The translations under genes were made by a program, and so were the position numbers. Positions 53,124 through 61,404 of a DNA stretch of 64,000 nt are shown one piece after another. This stretch comes from Mesorhizobium sp. AR02 (GTDB lineage Bacteria; Pseudomonadota; Alphaproteobacteria; Rhizobiales; Rhizobiaceae). Under the pieces are notes generated by a model, which was not told the origin of the DNA, ran no database searches, and was given only the letters and a program-made list of their open reading frames with translations. Numbering within the stretch: the first letter of the stretch is position 1; the number at the start of each line of letters is the position of its first letter. The DNA is taken from assembly GCF_024746835.1 (NCBI RefSeq), contig NZ_CP080531.1, positions 2,294,001-2,358,000 on the forward strand. The letters are read 5' to 3'.

Positions 53124-53852
53124 TCAGATAAAGAGCCGAAGCGGGTGCTCGATCGCCGATTTCAGGGCGGCGAGCCACGCGGCAGCGGTGGCCTCATCAA
53201 CGCTTGCCGCATCCACCGTCAGCAGGCATTCGGCATGGTCGCCCGGCATATTGAGCGAGACGGTGAGGCGCATGGCGCGGCCGGCAAGGAGCGGCATCAT
53301 CACCGGCCGGACGTCGCTCGCCGACAGCAGCCGCAGGGACAGGTCCGCCGGGGTTTCCGTCTCATCACGGCTGTCGACCAATGCCGCAAGCCGCATTGCG
53401 CGCAGCGATGTCAGGGACATTTCCGGGATCATGGCGAACACGGTTTGCCGGCTCGCCAGCTCCAGCGCCACGGAAGCGCCACCAACCTTGGCGGCGTCCG
53501 GTATCTCGGCAAATGCTCGACCGGCAGCGCGCAGCAGCACGTCGTCGATGGCGAACACATTTCCCGAACTCTGAAGCGCCGCCAGCAGGTCTTGCAGCGC
53601 GCCGAGAGCAACGGACGTCGTAAAGGCGGCGATCCGGAACGCAACGATGGAAGGCGCCGCCGCATGGGCGACGACATCAGACGCAAGGACCAGCGCGACG
53701 ACTGGAATGAAGGCATGCACATCGGCGGCCAGGATGCGCCCACCAGGGCCGCTGCCGCGAAGCGCCTCGAGCGGCAGCGAACGCTCGCGCGCCAGGCGGC
53801 GGGCATAAGGGGAAACCGCAAGACGCCTTGTCTGTGCAATGGCTGCATTCAT
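53124..53852 (-). CDS. E2-like subunit of a 2-oxoacid dehydrogenase, lipoyl-less and lacking catalytic His
   Basis: 242 residues. Residues about 12-48 (SPYARRLARERSLPLEALRG, then GSGPGGRILAADV) are a peripheral-subunit-binding domain. The rest resembles a shortened E2 acyltransferase core, but the family's HRVVDG reads AASVDE near the C terminus, so the catalytic His is Ala. There is no N-terminal lipoyl domain; a lipoyl domain is instead fused to the E1 protein two genes upstream. It may be a scaffold that holds E1 and a distant E3. It overlaps the dehydrogenase gene by 4 bp. Confidence 0.75.
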   Translation of the reverse strand: MNAAIAQTRRLAVSPYARRLARERSLPLEALRGSGPGGRILAADVHAFIPVVALVLASDVVAHAAAPSIVAFRIAAFTTSVALGALQDLLAALQSSGNVFAIDDVLLRAAGRAFAEIPDAAKVGGASVALELASRQTVFAMIPEMSLTSLRAMRLAALVDSRDETETPADLSLRLLSASDVRPVMMPLLAGRAMRLTVSLNMPGDHAECLLTVDAASVDEATAAAWLAALKSAIEHPLRLFI

Positions 53853-54859
53853 TTCAGGAACTCTGAATTCACGCAGTTGGTGAGCCTGCCCTCGGCGAGG
53901 TAGGCGTGCACGACCTCGATCGATTTCAACCGGAGGTCGCGCATCGATGCCGGGCTGTAGAAGGCGGCGTGCGGGGTAACGATCAGGCGATTGGCGATCC
54001 ACGGCTCCCGAGCGCGCCATGCCGCCAGCAGCGGATGGTCGAGATCGTTGGGCTCGTTCGGCAGCACATCCAGTCCGGCGCCGGCGACCGTGCCCCTGCG
54101 CATAGCCGCCTCCAGTGCGTCGAGATCGACGATCGGACCACGCGCGGTGTTGACCAGCACAATACCAGGTTTGGCGGCGGCGAAGGCGGCCGCGCCGAGC
54201 AAGTTGCGGGTTTCTTCGCTCAGCGGCGTGTGGACGCTGACCACGTCAGCCCGCCCCATCAACTCGGCCAGCGAATGGACACGCTCGTAGCCGGTCGACA
54301 AATCGACGCCGGTCAGAAGATGTGGGTCGTAAAACACCACCTTCATGTCGAAGGCAGCGGCACGACGCGCGGTGGCCAGCCCAATGCGGCCGAGGCCGAC
54401 AATGCCGAAGGTGGCGCCCTTGTGCCTGCGCACCAACGGCGCTTTCGAAAAATGCCAGCCTTCGGCGCCGTGGCCGGAAAGTTCCGCGCCATAGGCCGAG
54501 GTGCCGCGCGTCAGCGCCAGCATCAGGCCGATGGCGTGGTCGGCGACCTCGGTGGTGCCGTAGTCCGGCACATTGCAGGCCGGAATTTTCCGCGCGCCCC
54601 AGCCTGCCGTGTCGATATTGTCGAAGCCGACGCCGGAGCGCACGGCGATCCTGGCCTTTGGAAAGGCCGATGGAGCCGCCGCGACATTGTGGGTCGGCGA
54701 ATAATTGATGACGGCATCGACCGTCTCACAGATGGTCGGATCGAGTGCTGCGGCCTTATCATTGGTCGAGCGGGCGAGGATGAACTCGATGTCAGGATAA
54801 TGCTGCCGCTCGAGTTCGGCCTCGTCGGCGGCTTGCCAGTTGGCGCACAGGATCTTCAT
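53849..54859 (-). CDS. D-2-hydroxyacid dehydrogenase (CtBP/PGDH-like)
   Basis: 336 residues. NAD motif GIVGLGRIGLATARRAA (about 150-166). The catalytic triad is Arg in VNTARGPIVD, Glu in DVLPNEP and His in TPHAAFYS, as in C-terminal-binding-protein-like and phosphoglycerate dehydrogenases. The N terminus MKILCANWQ and the VRSGVGFDNID loop fit this class. Placed between the E1 fusion and the E2-like gene in one operon, so it may reduce or oxidise the 2-oxoacid that the E1 uses. Cofactor preference for NAD is inferred. Confidence 0.85.
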   Translation of the reverse strand: MKILCANWQAADEAELERQHYPDIEFILARSTNDKAAALDPTICETVDAVINYSPTHNVAAAPSAFPKARIAVRSGVGFDNIDTAGWGARKIPACNVPDYGTTEVADHAIGLMLALTRGTSAYGAELSGHGAEGWHFSKAPLVRRHKGATFGIVGLGRIGLATARRAAAFDMKVVFYDPHLLTGVDLSTGYERVHSLAELMGRADVVSVHTPLSEETRNLLGAAAFAAAKPGIVLVNTARGPIVDLDALEAAMRRGTVAGAGLDVLPNEPNDLDHPLLAAWRAREPWIANRLIVTPHAAFYSPASMRDLRLKSIEVVHAYLAEGRLTNCVNSEFLK

Positions 54860-54891
54860 GCTGGCCCTTCGAATTTCATGGGTACGGATGG

Positions 54892-57285
54892 TTACTTCCT
54901 GATGCCGCCGATGCGGCCGCCCATCGGCACCACTGCACCGACCGGCTGATCGATGGCGCTGAGTGTGCCGCTGATGGGCGCCTCGATCTCGACCACGGCC
55001 TTGTCGGTCTCGATCTCGGCAATCAGTTCACCTTCCTTCACCACATCGCCAACCGCCTTCAGCCATTTGATGACGGTGCCTTCGCTCACGGTGAGATCGC
55101 CAAACGGCATCGTTATCGGCTCGTCGTCGCCGGCAGTAGCCGGTGCGGCAACTGCTGGCACGGCGGGCTGCGGCTTCACCGGAGCAGGTACAGACTTAGC
55201 CGGCGCAGCACTTTTCAGACCGACCGTGTACCAGTGATCCGGCACCGGCGGCTTGCCGGCAATGACATCGCGAGCGCCTTGGACAATGCGGGCGGTGTCG
55301 ACCAGCATGGCGCGCTCCAGCACTGGTGCGAAGGGATGCGAGGTCGGCGCGGTATGCAGCCTTCCGGGTGGGGCATCGAGCTCGTCAAAGGCGAGTTCGT
55401 TGATGGCTTGCGCGATCTCACCGCCAAGGCCGCACATCGCCCAGGCCTCGTCGACGATGAGCAGGCGATGGGTCTTCCGTACGCTGGCGACGATGGTGTC
55501 GATGTCGAGCGGCATGATCGTGCGTGGGTCGATCACCTCGGCTTCGACACCTTCGGCCGCCAGCGTCTCTGCAGCTTCCAGCACGCGTTGCACCATCTGG
55601 CCGGCGGCAACGACGGTGATGTCGGTGCCGGCCCGCGCAATACGGGCGACGCCGAACGGCACATAGTGCTCACCCACCGGCACCTCGCCCTTGGAGGCGA
55701 ACAGCGCTTTGGGTTCCAGCATGATGACCGGATCGCCGGCCCTCAGCGCCGTCTTCATCAAGCCCTTGGCATCGGCCGGGGTCGAAGGCACGCAGACGAT
55801 GAGGCCCGGCATGTGGGCAAAGACCGGGTGATAGATGCCGCTATGATGCGGGCCGGAGCTGCGCAGCGCGCCGGCGCCGACGCGCACCACCATCGGCGCG
55901 CTCATCAGGCCGCTGGTCATGTAGCGCAGCTTGGCCGCCTGTAAAAAGATCTGCCCGGCGGTTTCGAAAGCGAAGTCGGCGAACATCAAGTCCGAAACGG
56001 TGCGGGCGCCGGTGGCCGAGGCGCCAACGGCGGCAGCGGTAAAGCCTTGTTCGGAGATCGGCGTATCGACCATGCGTTCGGCACCGAATTCCTGCCAGAG
56101 ATTTCTGGTGTGAGCAAAACTGCCGCCGCGTTCGCCGGTGCCCTCGCCGAAATAAAGGATCGCCGGATTGGCGCGCATCTCCTCGGCGATGCCATCGCGC
56201 ACCGCTTCGAGCCAGCCTTGCGTGCGCGTCTCGCCGACGGCGCGCGGCTGCAAAGCGGCAGGCGGATTGATCGGATCGGCAAAGACATGCAGGCGCACCG
56301 TGGCCGGATCGGGCTCGGGCGAGTTGCGGGCGAAGGCCAGCGCGTCCTCGACCACCTTCTCGATGCGCGCCTCTATTGCCGCGAGCGCTTCGGCATCGGC
56401 GATGCCGTAGTCCTCGATCAGCTTCTTGCGGAACATGTCGATTGGATCGCGCTTGACCCAGGCGTCGAGTTCCTCTTGCGTCCGATACGTGCCGATGACC
56501 GGATCGCCTTCGTGGTGGCCGACCGTGCGATAGGTCTTGGCCTCGATCAGCGTCGGTCCCTTGCCGGAACGAGCGCGCTCGGTCGCTTCCTTCATGGCCA
56601 GCCACACGGCGAAGACGTCGTTGCCGTCGACCGCGACCCCAGGCATGCCGTAGGACGCGGCCTTGGTGGCGATCTCGGGGTTGAGCGTGATCGATTTGAG
56701 CGGTGTCGCGGTAGCGTAGAGGTTGTTCTCGCAGATGAACACCGCAGGCGCCCGCTGCACGGCGGCGAAGTTGAGCGCCTCGTGGAAGCCGCCATGGTTG
56801 GCAGCGCCATCGCCGAAGAAGGCGACGCCGATATCGTCGCGGCCCTGCTGGCGGGCGCTCATGCCGATGCCGACGGCATGGCCGATACCGGCGGCGACAA
56901 TACCGTTGGTGCCGAACAGGCCGACCGAGCGGTCGTAGAGATGCATGGTGCCGCCGCGGCCGCCGCAAATGCCGTCAACTTTGCCGAACAGTTCAGCCAT
57001 CACCCGGCCCGGATTGGCCCCCTTGGCCAGCGCATGGCCGTGGCCGCGATGGGTTGATGTCACCCAGTCGGTTGGCCTCAGATGCGCGCAGACGCCGACG
57101 CCGGTCGCCTCCTCGCCGATATAGAGATGCAGGAAGCCGGGCGTTTCGCCCTTGCGGCAGGCGATCTGGGCGATGCTTTCAAAGCGGCGCAACAGCACCA
57201 TGCGCTCGAACAGATCGAGCAGGATCTTCCGGTCGGGGAGGTTTGGCGCACCCCTGGACTCCTCGCGTGTGCGCGCCGCAGACAT
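54892..57285 (-). CDS. E1alpha-E1beta-lipoyl fusion of a 2-oxoacid dehydrogenase
   Basis: About 797 residues in three fused parts. E1alpha (about 20-330) has the ThDP motif GDGAANHGGFHEALN...ENN and HRGHGHALAKG. E1beta (about 350-690) starts with TQGWLEAVRDGIAEEMRANP and carries FGEGTGERGG and HHSGIYHPVF. A Pro/Ala-rich linker leads to a lipoyl domain (about 720-797), with the modified Lys in EIETDKAVVEIEAP. Normally these are three or more proteins. ATG 57285 has GGAGG about 11 bases upstream; GTG and TTG alternatives lie just before. It leads the operon with a 2-hydroxyacid dehydrogenase and an E2-like gene. Acetoin, pyruvate or a branched 2-oxoacid are possible substrates. Confidence 0.87.
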   Translation of the reverse strand: MSAARTREESRGAPNLPDRKILLDLFERMVLLRRFESIAQIACRKGETPGFLHLYIGEEATGVGVCAHLRPTDWVTSTHRGHGHALAKGANPGRVMAELFGKVDGICGGRGGTMHLYDRSVGLFGTNGIVAAGIGHAVGIGMSARQQGRDDIGVAFFGDGAANHGGFHEALNFAAVQRAPAVFICENNLYATATPLKSITLNPEIATKAASYGMPGVAVDGNDVFAVWLAMKEATERARSGKGPTLIEAKTYRTVGHHEGDPVIGTYRTQEELDAWVKRDPIDMFRKKLIEDYGIADAEALAAIEARIEKVVEDALAFARNSPEPDPATVRLHVFADPINPPAALQPRAVGETRTQGWLEAVRDGIAEEMRANPAILYFGEGTGERGGSFAHTRNLWQEFGAERMVDTPISEQGFTAAAVGASATGARTVSDLMFADFAFETAGQIFLQAAKLRYMTSGLMSAPMVVRVGAGALRSSGPHHSGIYHPVFAHMPGLIVCVPSTPADAKGLMKTALRAGDPVIMLEPKALFASKGEVPVGEHYVPFGVARIARAGTDITVVAAGQMVQRVLEAAETLAAEGVEAEVIDPRTIMPLDIDTIVASVRKTHRLLIVDEAWAMCGLGGEIAQAINELAFDELDAPPGRLHTAPTSHPFAPVLERAMLVDTARIVQGARDVIAGKPPVPDHWYTVGLKSAAPAKSVPAPVKPQPAVPAVAAPATAGDDEPITMPFGDLTVSEGTVIKWLKAVGDVVKEGELIAEIETDKAVVEIEAPISGTLSAIDQPVGAVVPMGGRIGGIRK

Positions 57286-57371
57286 TGCCACCAAAGCCTC
57301 CCTGAATGCGTCTGACGCCGGGCGGCAGAGCGCCGGCGGCGAGCTTGTTGGTCACTCGCTTCGGCGCATCA

Positions 57372-57390
57372 TAGATTATAATAGCATAAT
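57372..57390 (-). promoter_or_regulatory. Promoter with ATTATAAT operator before the E1 fusion operon
   Basis: On the minus strand TAGACA, a 16-bp spacer and TATGAT form a sigma-70-like promoter. The core ATTATAAT (57375-57382) lies in the spacer and is followed by AGCAT, as at 52212. A repressor bound there would block RNA polymerase. Confidence 0.55.
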
Positions 57391-57423
57391 GTCTACTGGC
57401 TCTGAACGGAGCCGTGCGAGAGG

Positions 57424-58644
57424 CTAGATTTTGGTGATCCGCACGGTCGCGTCGGGCCGCTGGAACAGCTCCGGCCGCAGGCTGAGACCGAGCCCCGGCC
57501 CGTCGAGCGGTGCGACTCGGCCGTCCTTGACTGGCGGAATGTCGGCGACGATCTCGGTGTACCAGCCGGTGAAATAGGCGCGCACCGCTTCCTGGTAATT
57601 GACGTTCGGCAAGGTGGCCGACAGCGCGCAGCTGGCGGCATAGACGATCGGCCCGGTGCAATCGTGCAAGGTGACCGGCAGTTCGCTGGCCTCGGCCATG
57701 TTGGCGATCTTGCGTGCTTCGGAGAGCCCGCCGCACCAGGCGAGATCGATCATGATCACCGAAGCGGCCCGCTTGTCGATCAGCTGCTTGAACATCTGCC
57801 GCGAGGCCAGCCGCTCGCTGGCGGCGATCGGGATGGAGGAGTGGCGGGCAAGCTCGGCCATGGCGTCGAGTTCGTTGTAGCGGATCGGCTCCTCCAGCCA
57901 GGCAACGTCGTAGGCTTTCAACGCTTCGGCGATGCGCAGCACCGGCGGCAAGGTCCACAGCCCATGCAGCTCGACCATGATTTCCATGTCGCGGCCGACG
58001 GCATCGCGGATTTTCTGAAACGGCTCCAGCGCCTTGTCGAGATCGGCCAGCGAAATGCGTGTGCCGTTCGATGCTTCGGCGGCGATGTCGAACGGCCAGA
58101 TCTTCATGGCGCCGATGCCTTCCGATTTCAGGCTTCTGGCGAGGTCGCCAGCGTTGTAGCGCCAGGCGAGCAGGTCTTCGTAAGGGCCTTCGTTGGAATC
58201 GCCTGCTTTCAGCGACCAGTCCTCGCCGCGCTCGAACAGCGCGTTCTTCTTGGTGGCGCGGACATGTTTGTAGCCGGCGCAGGTGTTGTAGATCGGCACG
58301 GTCTTGTGGGTGCGGCCACCGAGCAGCCGCCAGACCGGCTCGCCAACCGCCTGGCCATAGATATCCCACAGAGCGATGTTGACGGCGGAGTTGCCGCGCA
58401 CCTCTGCGCCGGAATCACGGGCGCCGACATAGACGCTGCCCAGCGTGCGGTCGTGCAGCTCGATGTCGCGCGGATCCTTGCCCAGGAGGTAGGACGCGAC
58501 ATTGTCGTGGATGTAGGCGGCGACAGGCCCCGGCGCCCAAAAGGTCTCGCCGGTGCCGATGAAGCCCGCATCGGTGTGAACGCGCAGCCAGAACAGGAAC
58601 GGGAATTCCGCCAGCTGCAACGTTTCGAGCGCAACGACTTTCAT
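57424..58644 (-). CDS. Enolase-superfamily sugar-acid dehydratase
   Basis: 406 residues of the mandelate racemase/muconate-lactonising group. An N-terminal capping domain leads into a barrel: IMVELHGLWTLP (first metal ligand with a neighbouring His), WLEEPIRYNE (second Glu), IAASERLASR (third Glu), and TLHDCTGPI with the catalytic His. It is likely to dehydrate an aldonic acid to a 2-keto-3-deoxy acid. GGGAGAAAAAAG lies before ATG 58644. It diverges from the SDR gene across the operator at 58714, so both are probably co-regulated. Confidence 0.85.
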   Translation of the reverse strand: MKVVALETLQLAEFPFLFWLRVHTDAGFIGTGETFWAPGPVAAYIHDNVASYLLGKDPRDIELHDRTLGSVYVGARDSGAEVRGNSAVNIALWDIYGQAVGEPVWRLLGGRTHKTVPIYNTCAGYKHVRATKKNALFERGEDWSLKAGDSNEGPYEDLLAWRYNAGDLARSLKSEGIGAMKIWPFDIAAEASNGTRISLADLDKALEPFQKIRDAVGRDMEIMVELHGLWTLPPVLRIAEALKAYDVAWLEEPIRYNELDAMAELARHSSIPIAASERLASRQMFKQLIDKRAASVIMIDLAWCGGLSEARKIANMAEASELPVTLHDCTGPIVYAASCALSATLPNVNYQEAVRAYFTGWYTEIVADIPPVKDGRVAPLDGPGLGLSLRPELFQRPDATVRITKI

Positions 58645-58700
58645 CTTTTTTCTCCCATCCCAACCGACCGCACGGTCGATGGGACAATAGCACATCGCCG

Positions 58701-58730
58701 TTGACAGCCATTTATGGTACCGGTATCAAT
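58701..58730 (+). promoter_or_regulatory. Sigma-70 promoter with LacI-type operator, SDR-transketolase operon
   Basis: -35 TTGACA (58701-58706), 17-bp spacer, -10 TATCAA (58724-58729). ATGGTACCGGTATCAA (58714-58729) matches the importer-operon operator in 15 of 16 positions (as its reverse complement) and overlaps the -10 identically. It also lies in the divergent space of the dehydratase gene. Confidence 0.75.
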
Positions 58731-58762
58731 CCCGTCAAGATGGTCACCGGGAGGGTGCTCGC

Positions 58763-59557
58763 TTGCCTGCTGACAATCAAAACACGACGCCAAGGAGAGC
58801 CCTGGTCACCGGCGCCGCGGGCGGCCTCGGCCGCGAGGTGGCGATCCAGCTGGCCCGGCGTGGCTGTGTTGTCGCGGTGACCGACATCAATGGCGAGGGA
58901 CTGGCCGGGACCATCCGGCAGATCGGCGAAACCGGTGCCGAAAGCGAAGGCATCGTCAGCGACTTCACCGGGGAAGGCGCCCCGGAAGCGGCGGTGGAAA
59001 AAGTGGTCGTGCGCTGGGGCGGTATCGACATCCTCGTCAACAATGCCGGCTACGGCGTGATCGAGCCGTTCCTCGACGCGACTTACAAAGCCTGGATGCG
59101 GACACTGGCGCTCAACGTCACCGCGCTTGCCATGGCCTGCAAGGCGGCTGGCCGGGTGATGCGCGAGCAGCGTTCGGGGCGCATCATCAACATCACCTCG
59201 CCCGGCTCGCGCATGGCGCTGCCCGACTACACCGCCTACACGGCGAGCAAGGCCGGCGTCGATTCCATCACCCGCGCCGCCGCCGTTGCGCTGGCGCCTT
59301 ATGGCGTGCTGGTCAACAGCCTGGCGCCAGGCATGATGGACACCGAAATGCAGCGCTCGACCGAGGTCGACCTCGCCCGCGCCAATGGCCGCAACGATTT
59401 GCAAGCCTTCCTCGACGAACGCACGCGACGGATCCCGCTCGGCCGCCGCGCCGAGGTCTCCGAAGTCGCCGAGGCGGTCGTCTGGCTCTGCCTCGATGCG
59501 CCTGATTACATGACCGCCGAGCGGCTCAACATGTCGGGCGGTCTCGACAAGGACTGA
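58763..59557 (+). CDS. Short-chain dehydrogenase/reductase of the sugar-acid cluster
   Basis: 264-residue classical SDR. TGAAGGLG is the cofactor loop (about 16-23), NNAGYGV follows, the catalytic Ser is in ITSPGS and YTAYTASKAGVD holds Tyr and Lys. Its start is TTG 58763 with GGGAGGG 12 bases upstream; no ATG fits. First gene of the plus-strand operon, so it probably oxidises the entering sugar or a later keto-acid. The exact step is not readable. Confidence 0.85.
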   Translation: MPADNQNTTPRRALVTGAAGGLGREVAIQLARRGCVVAVTDINGEGLAGTIRQIGETGAESEGIVSDFTGEGAPEAAVEKVVVRWGGIDILVNNAGYGVIEPFLDATYKAWMRTLALNVTALAMACKAAGRVMREQRSGRIINITSPGSRMALPDYTAYTASKAGVDSITRAAAVALAPYGVLVNSLAPGMMDTEMQRSTEVDLARANGRNDLQAFLDERTRRIPLGRRAEVSEVAEAVVWLCLDAPDYMTAERLNMSGGLDKD

Positions 59558-59561
59558 TCCC

Positions 59562-60410
59562 ATGCTGCGAAATTCCCCTCCCGGTACCGCCGATATCGGT
59601 GTGCTCGAACACAAGGCGACACAGCTGCGCCGTCACATGCTGACCATGGCGCGCGGCCAGGGCCAGGGCTATATCGGCCAGGGTCTCGGCATCGCCGACA
59701 CGCTGGCAGCATTGTACTTCCACGAACTGCGCTACGACCCGCACAATCTGGATTGGCCCGACCGCGACCGTTTCCTGCTGTCGACCGGGCATTATTCCAT
59801 CGCGCTGTGGGCAGCACTTGCCGAGGCCGGCATCATCCCGGTCGAGGAACTCACCTCCTATGGCGCCGACAACAGCCGGCTGGAGATGTCGACGCTCGAC
59901 ACCACGCCCGGCGTTGAAATGATCGGCGGTTCGCTCGGCCATGGTCTCGGGCAAGGCGTTGGCCAGGCGCTCGGCCTGCGCCTCGACAAATCCGACGCGC
60001 GCGTCTTTGTCGAGCAGTCGGATGGCGAGATGCAGGAAGGATCGACCTGGGAAGCGGCGATGTCGGCCAGTCACTTCAAGCTCGACGGACTGGTGGCATT
60101 GATCGACTGCAACGGCATCCAGGCCGACGGACCCGTGGTGCTCGACATGGAACCTGTAGCCGACAAATGGCGCGCCTTCGGCTGGCAGACATCGGAGATC
60201 GACGGCAACGACATGAAGGCGATCGTCGGCGCGCTGGCCGATGCCCGCGAACGCAACGGCAAGCCGAAGGCGATCGTGCTGCGAACGCTGCCCGGCAAGG
60301 GTGTGCCGCGCATCGAAACCTCTGAGAAATCGCACTTTTTCCGCATCGACGTGGCGCAATGGGACGGCATCATCGCCGAGTTCGAAAAAACCGTGGGAGC
60401 AGCCCGATGA
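59562..60410 (+). CDS. Transketolase-like enzyme, N-terminal subunit
   Basis: 282 residues covering the ThDP/Mg-binding half of transketolase. The family signature GHYSIALWAALAEAG lies early, then GGSLGHGLGQGVGQALGLRL, and SDGEMQEGSTWEAAMSA with FKLDGLVALIDCNGIQADG binds ThDP-Mg. Whole transketolases are about 650 residues; here the other half is the next gene, overlapping by 4 bp. Split forms act in several sugar and sulfosugar routes. No kinase for a phosphorylated substrate is in view, so the acceptor is unknown. Confidence 0.9.
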   Translation: MLRNSPPGTADIGVLEHKATQLRRHMLTMARGQGQGYIGQGLGIADTLAALYFHELRYDPHNLDWPDRDRFLLSTGHYSIALWAALAEAGIIPVEELTSYGADNSRLEMSTLDTTPGVEMIGGSLGHGLGQGVGQALGLRLDKSDARVFVEQSDGEMQEGSTWEAAMSASHFKLDGLVALIDCNGIQADGPVVLDMEPVADKWRAFGWQTSEIDGNDMKAIVGALADARERNGKPKAIVLRTLPGKGVPRIETSEKSHFFRIDVAQWDGIIAEFEKTVGAAR

Positions 60411-61396
60411 GCGGCGCGGCGACGGAGGCCGGACGCACGCTGGCCATGGGCCAAGACGAAGCGGTGGGGGGCGGCCGGCAAAGTGTGGAGGCGCCCTTCG
60501 GCAAGGCGCTGGCGCGGCTCGGCCAGAGCCGGCCCGACATTGTCGGGCTGACCGCCGACCTCGGCAAATACACCGACATCTTGCCGTTCTGCGATGCTTT
60601 CCCGGAGCGTTTCTTCAATGTCGGCATGGCCGAGCAGAACCTGATCGCCGTCGCCGCCGGGCTGGCGCGCACCGGCAAGGTGCCGTTCGCCACCACGTAC
60701 GGCGTGTTCGCGACAAGGCGCGCCTATGATTTCGTCGCCATCGCGCTCGCCCACTCCAACCTCGACGTCAAGATAGTCGCCGGTCTGCCGGGATTGACGA
60801 CCGGCTATGGCGGCACGCACCAGGCGATCGAGGATCTGGCGCTGATGCGCATGATCCCCGGCCTGACCATCATCGACCCCTGCGATGCGACCGAGATTGA
60901 AGCCGCGACCGCAGCGATCGCCGAACATCGGGGACCGGTCTACATGCGGCTGCTGCGCGGCAGCGTGCCTGTCGTGTTCGAACCCGGCTACATCTTCGAG
61001 ATCGGCAAGGCGCGTCACCTTCGCGACGGTTCGGATGTCGGCATCATCTCGACCGGCTTCATGACCGAGCGGGCGCTGGACGCGGCGGACGCCTTACGCA
61101 AACAGGGGATCTCCGTCGGCGTGTTGCATGTTCCGACCATAAAGCCGTTCGATGCCGGAGCGGTGGCCGAGTTTGCCGGCTCAGTTGGCCGTATTGTCAC
61201 GGCAGAAAACCATGTCGTGGTTGGTGGATTGGCGAGCCTTGTCGTCGAGACCTTGTTCGATGCCGGCATTGCGAAGACAGTGACGCGCATCGGCCTGCCG
61301 GACCGCTATATCGAATGCGGTGCGGTGCCGACCTTGCAGGCGAAATACGGCCTGACGACCGAGGCCGTCATCGCGACGATTGCTGCGCTGAGTTAG
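60407..61396 (+). CDS. Transketolase-like enzyme, C-terminal subunit
   Basis: 329 residues: the pyrimidine-binding and C-terminal domains. FFNVGMAEQNLIAVAAGLAR contains the conserved catalytic Glu, followed by ATTYGVFATRRAYDFV and the loop PGLTTGYGGTHQAIEDLALM. The start ATG 60407 overlaps the upstream subunit's stop (ATGA). Together the two subunits should form the active dimer of heterodimers. Downstream by 8 bp is a second enolase-superfamily gene. Confidence 0.9.
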   Translation: MSGAATEAGRTLAMGQDEAVGGGRQSVEAPFGKALARLGQSRPDIVGLTADLGKYTDILPFCDAFPERFFNVGMAEQNLIAVAAGLARTGKVPFATTYGVFATRRAYDFVAIALAHSNLDVKIVAGLPGLTTGYGGTHQAIEDLALMRMIPGLTIIDPCDATEIEAATAAIAEHRGPVYMRLLRGSVPVVFEPGYIFEIGKARHLRDGSDVGIISTGFMTERALDAADALRKQGISVGVLHVPTIKPFDAGAVAEFAGSVGRIVTAENHVVVGGLASLVVETLFDAGIAKTVTRIGLPDRYIECGAVPTLQAKYGLTTEAVIATIAALS

Positions 61397-61404
61397 GGTT
61401 CCAC

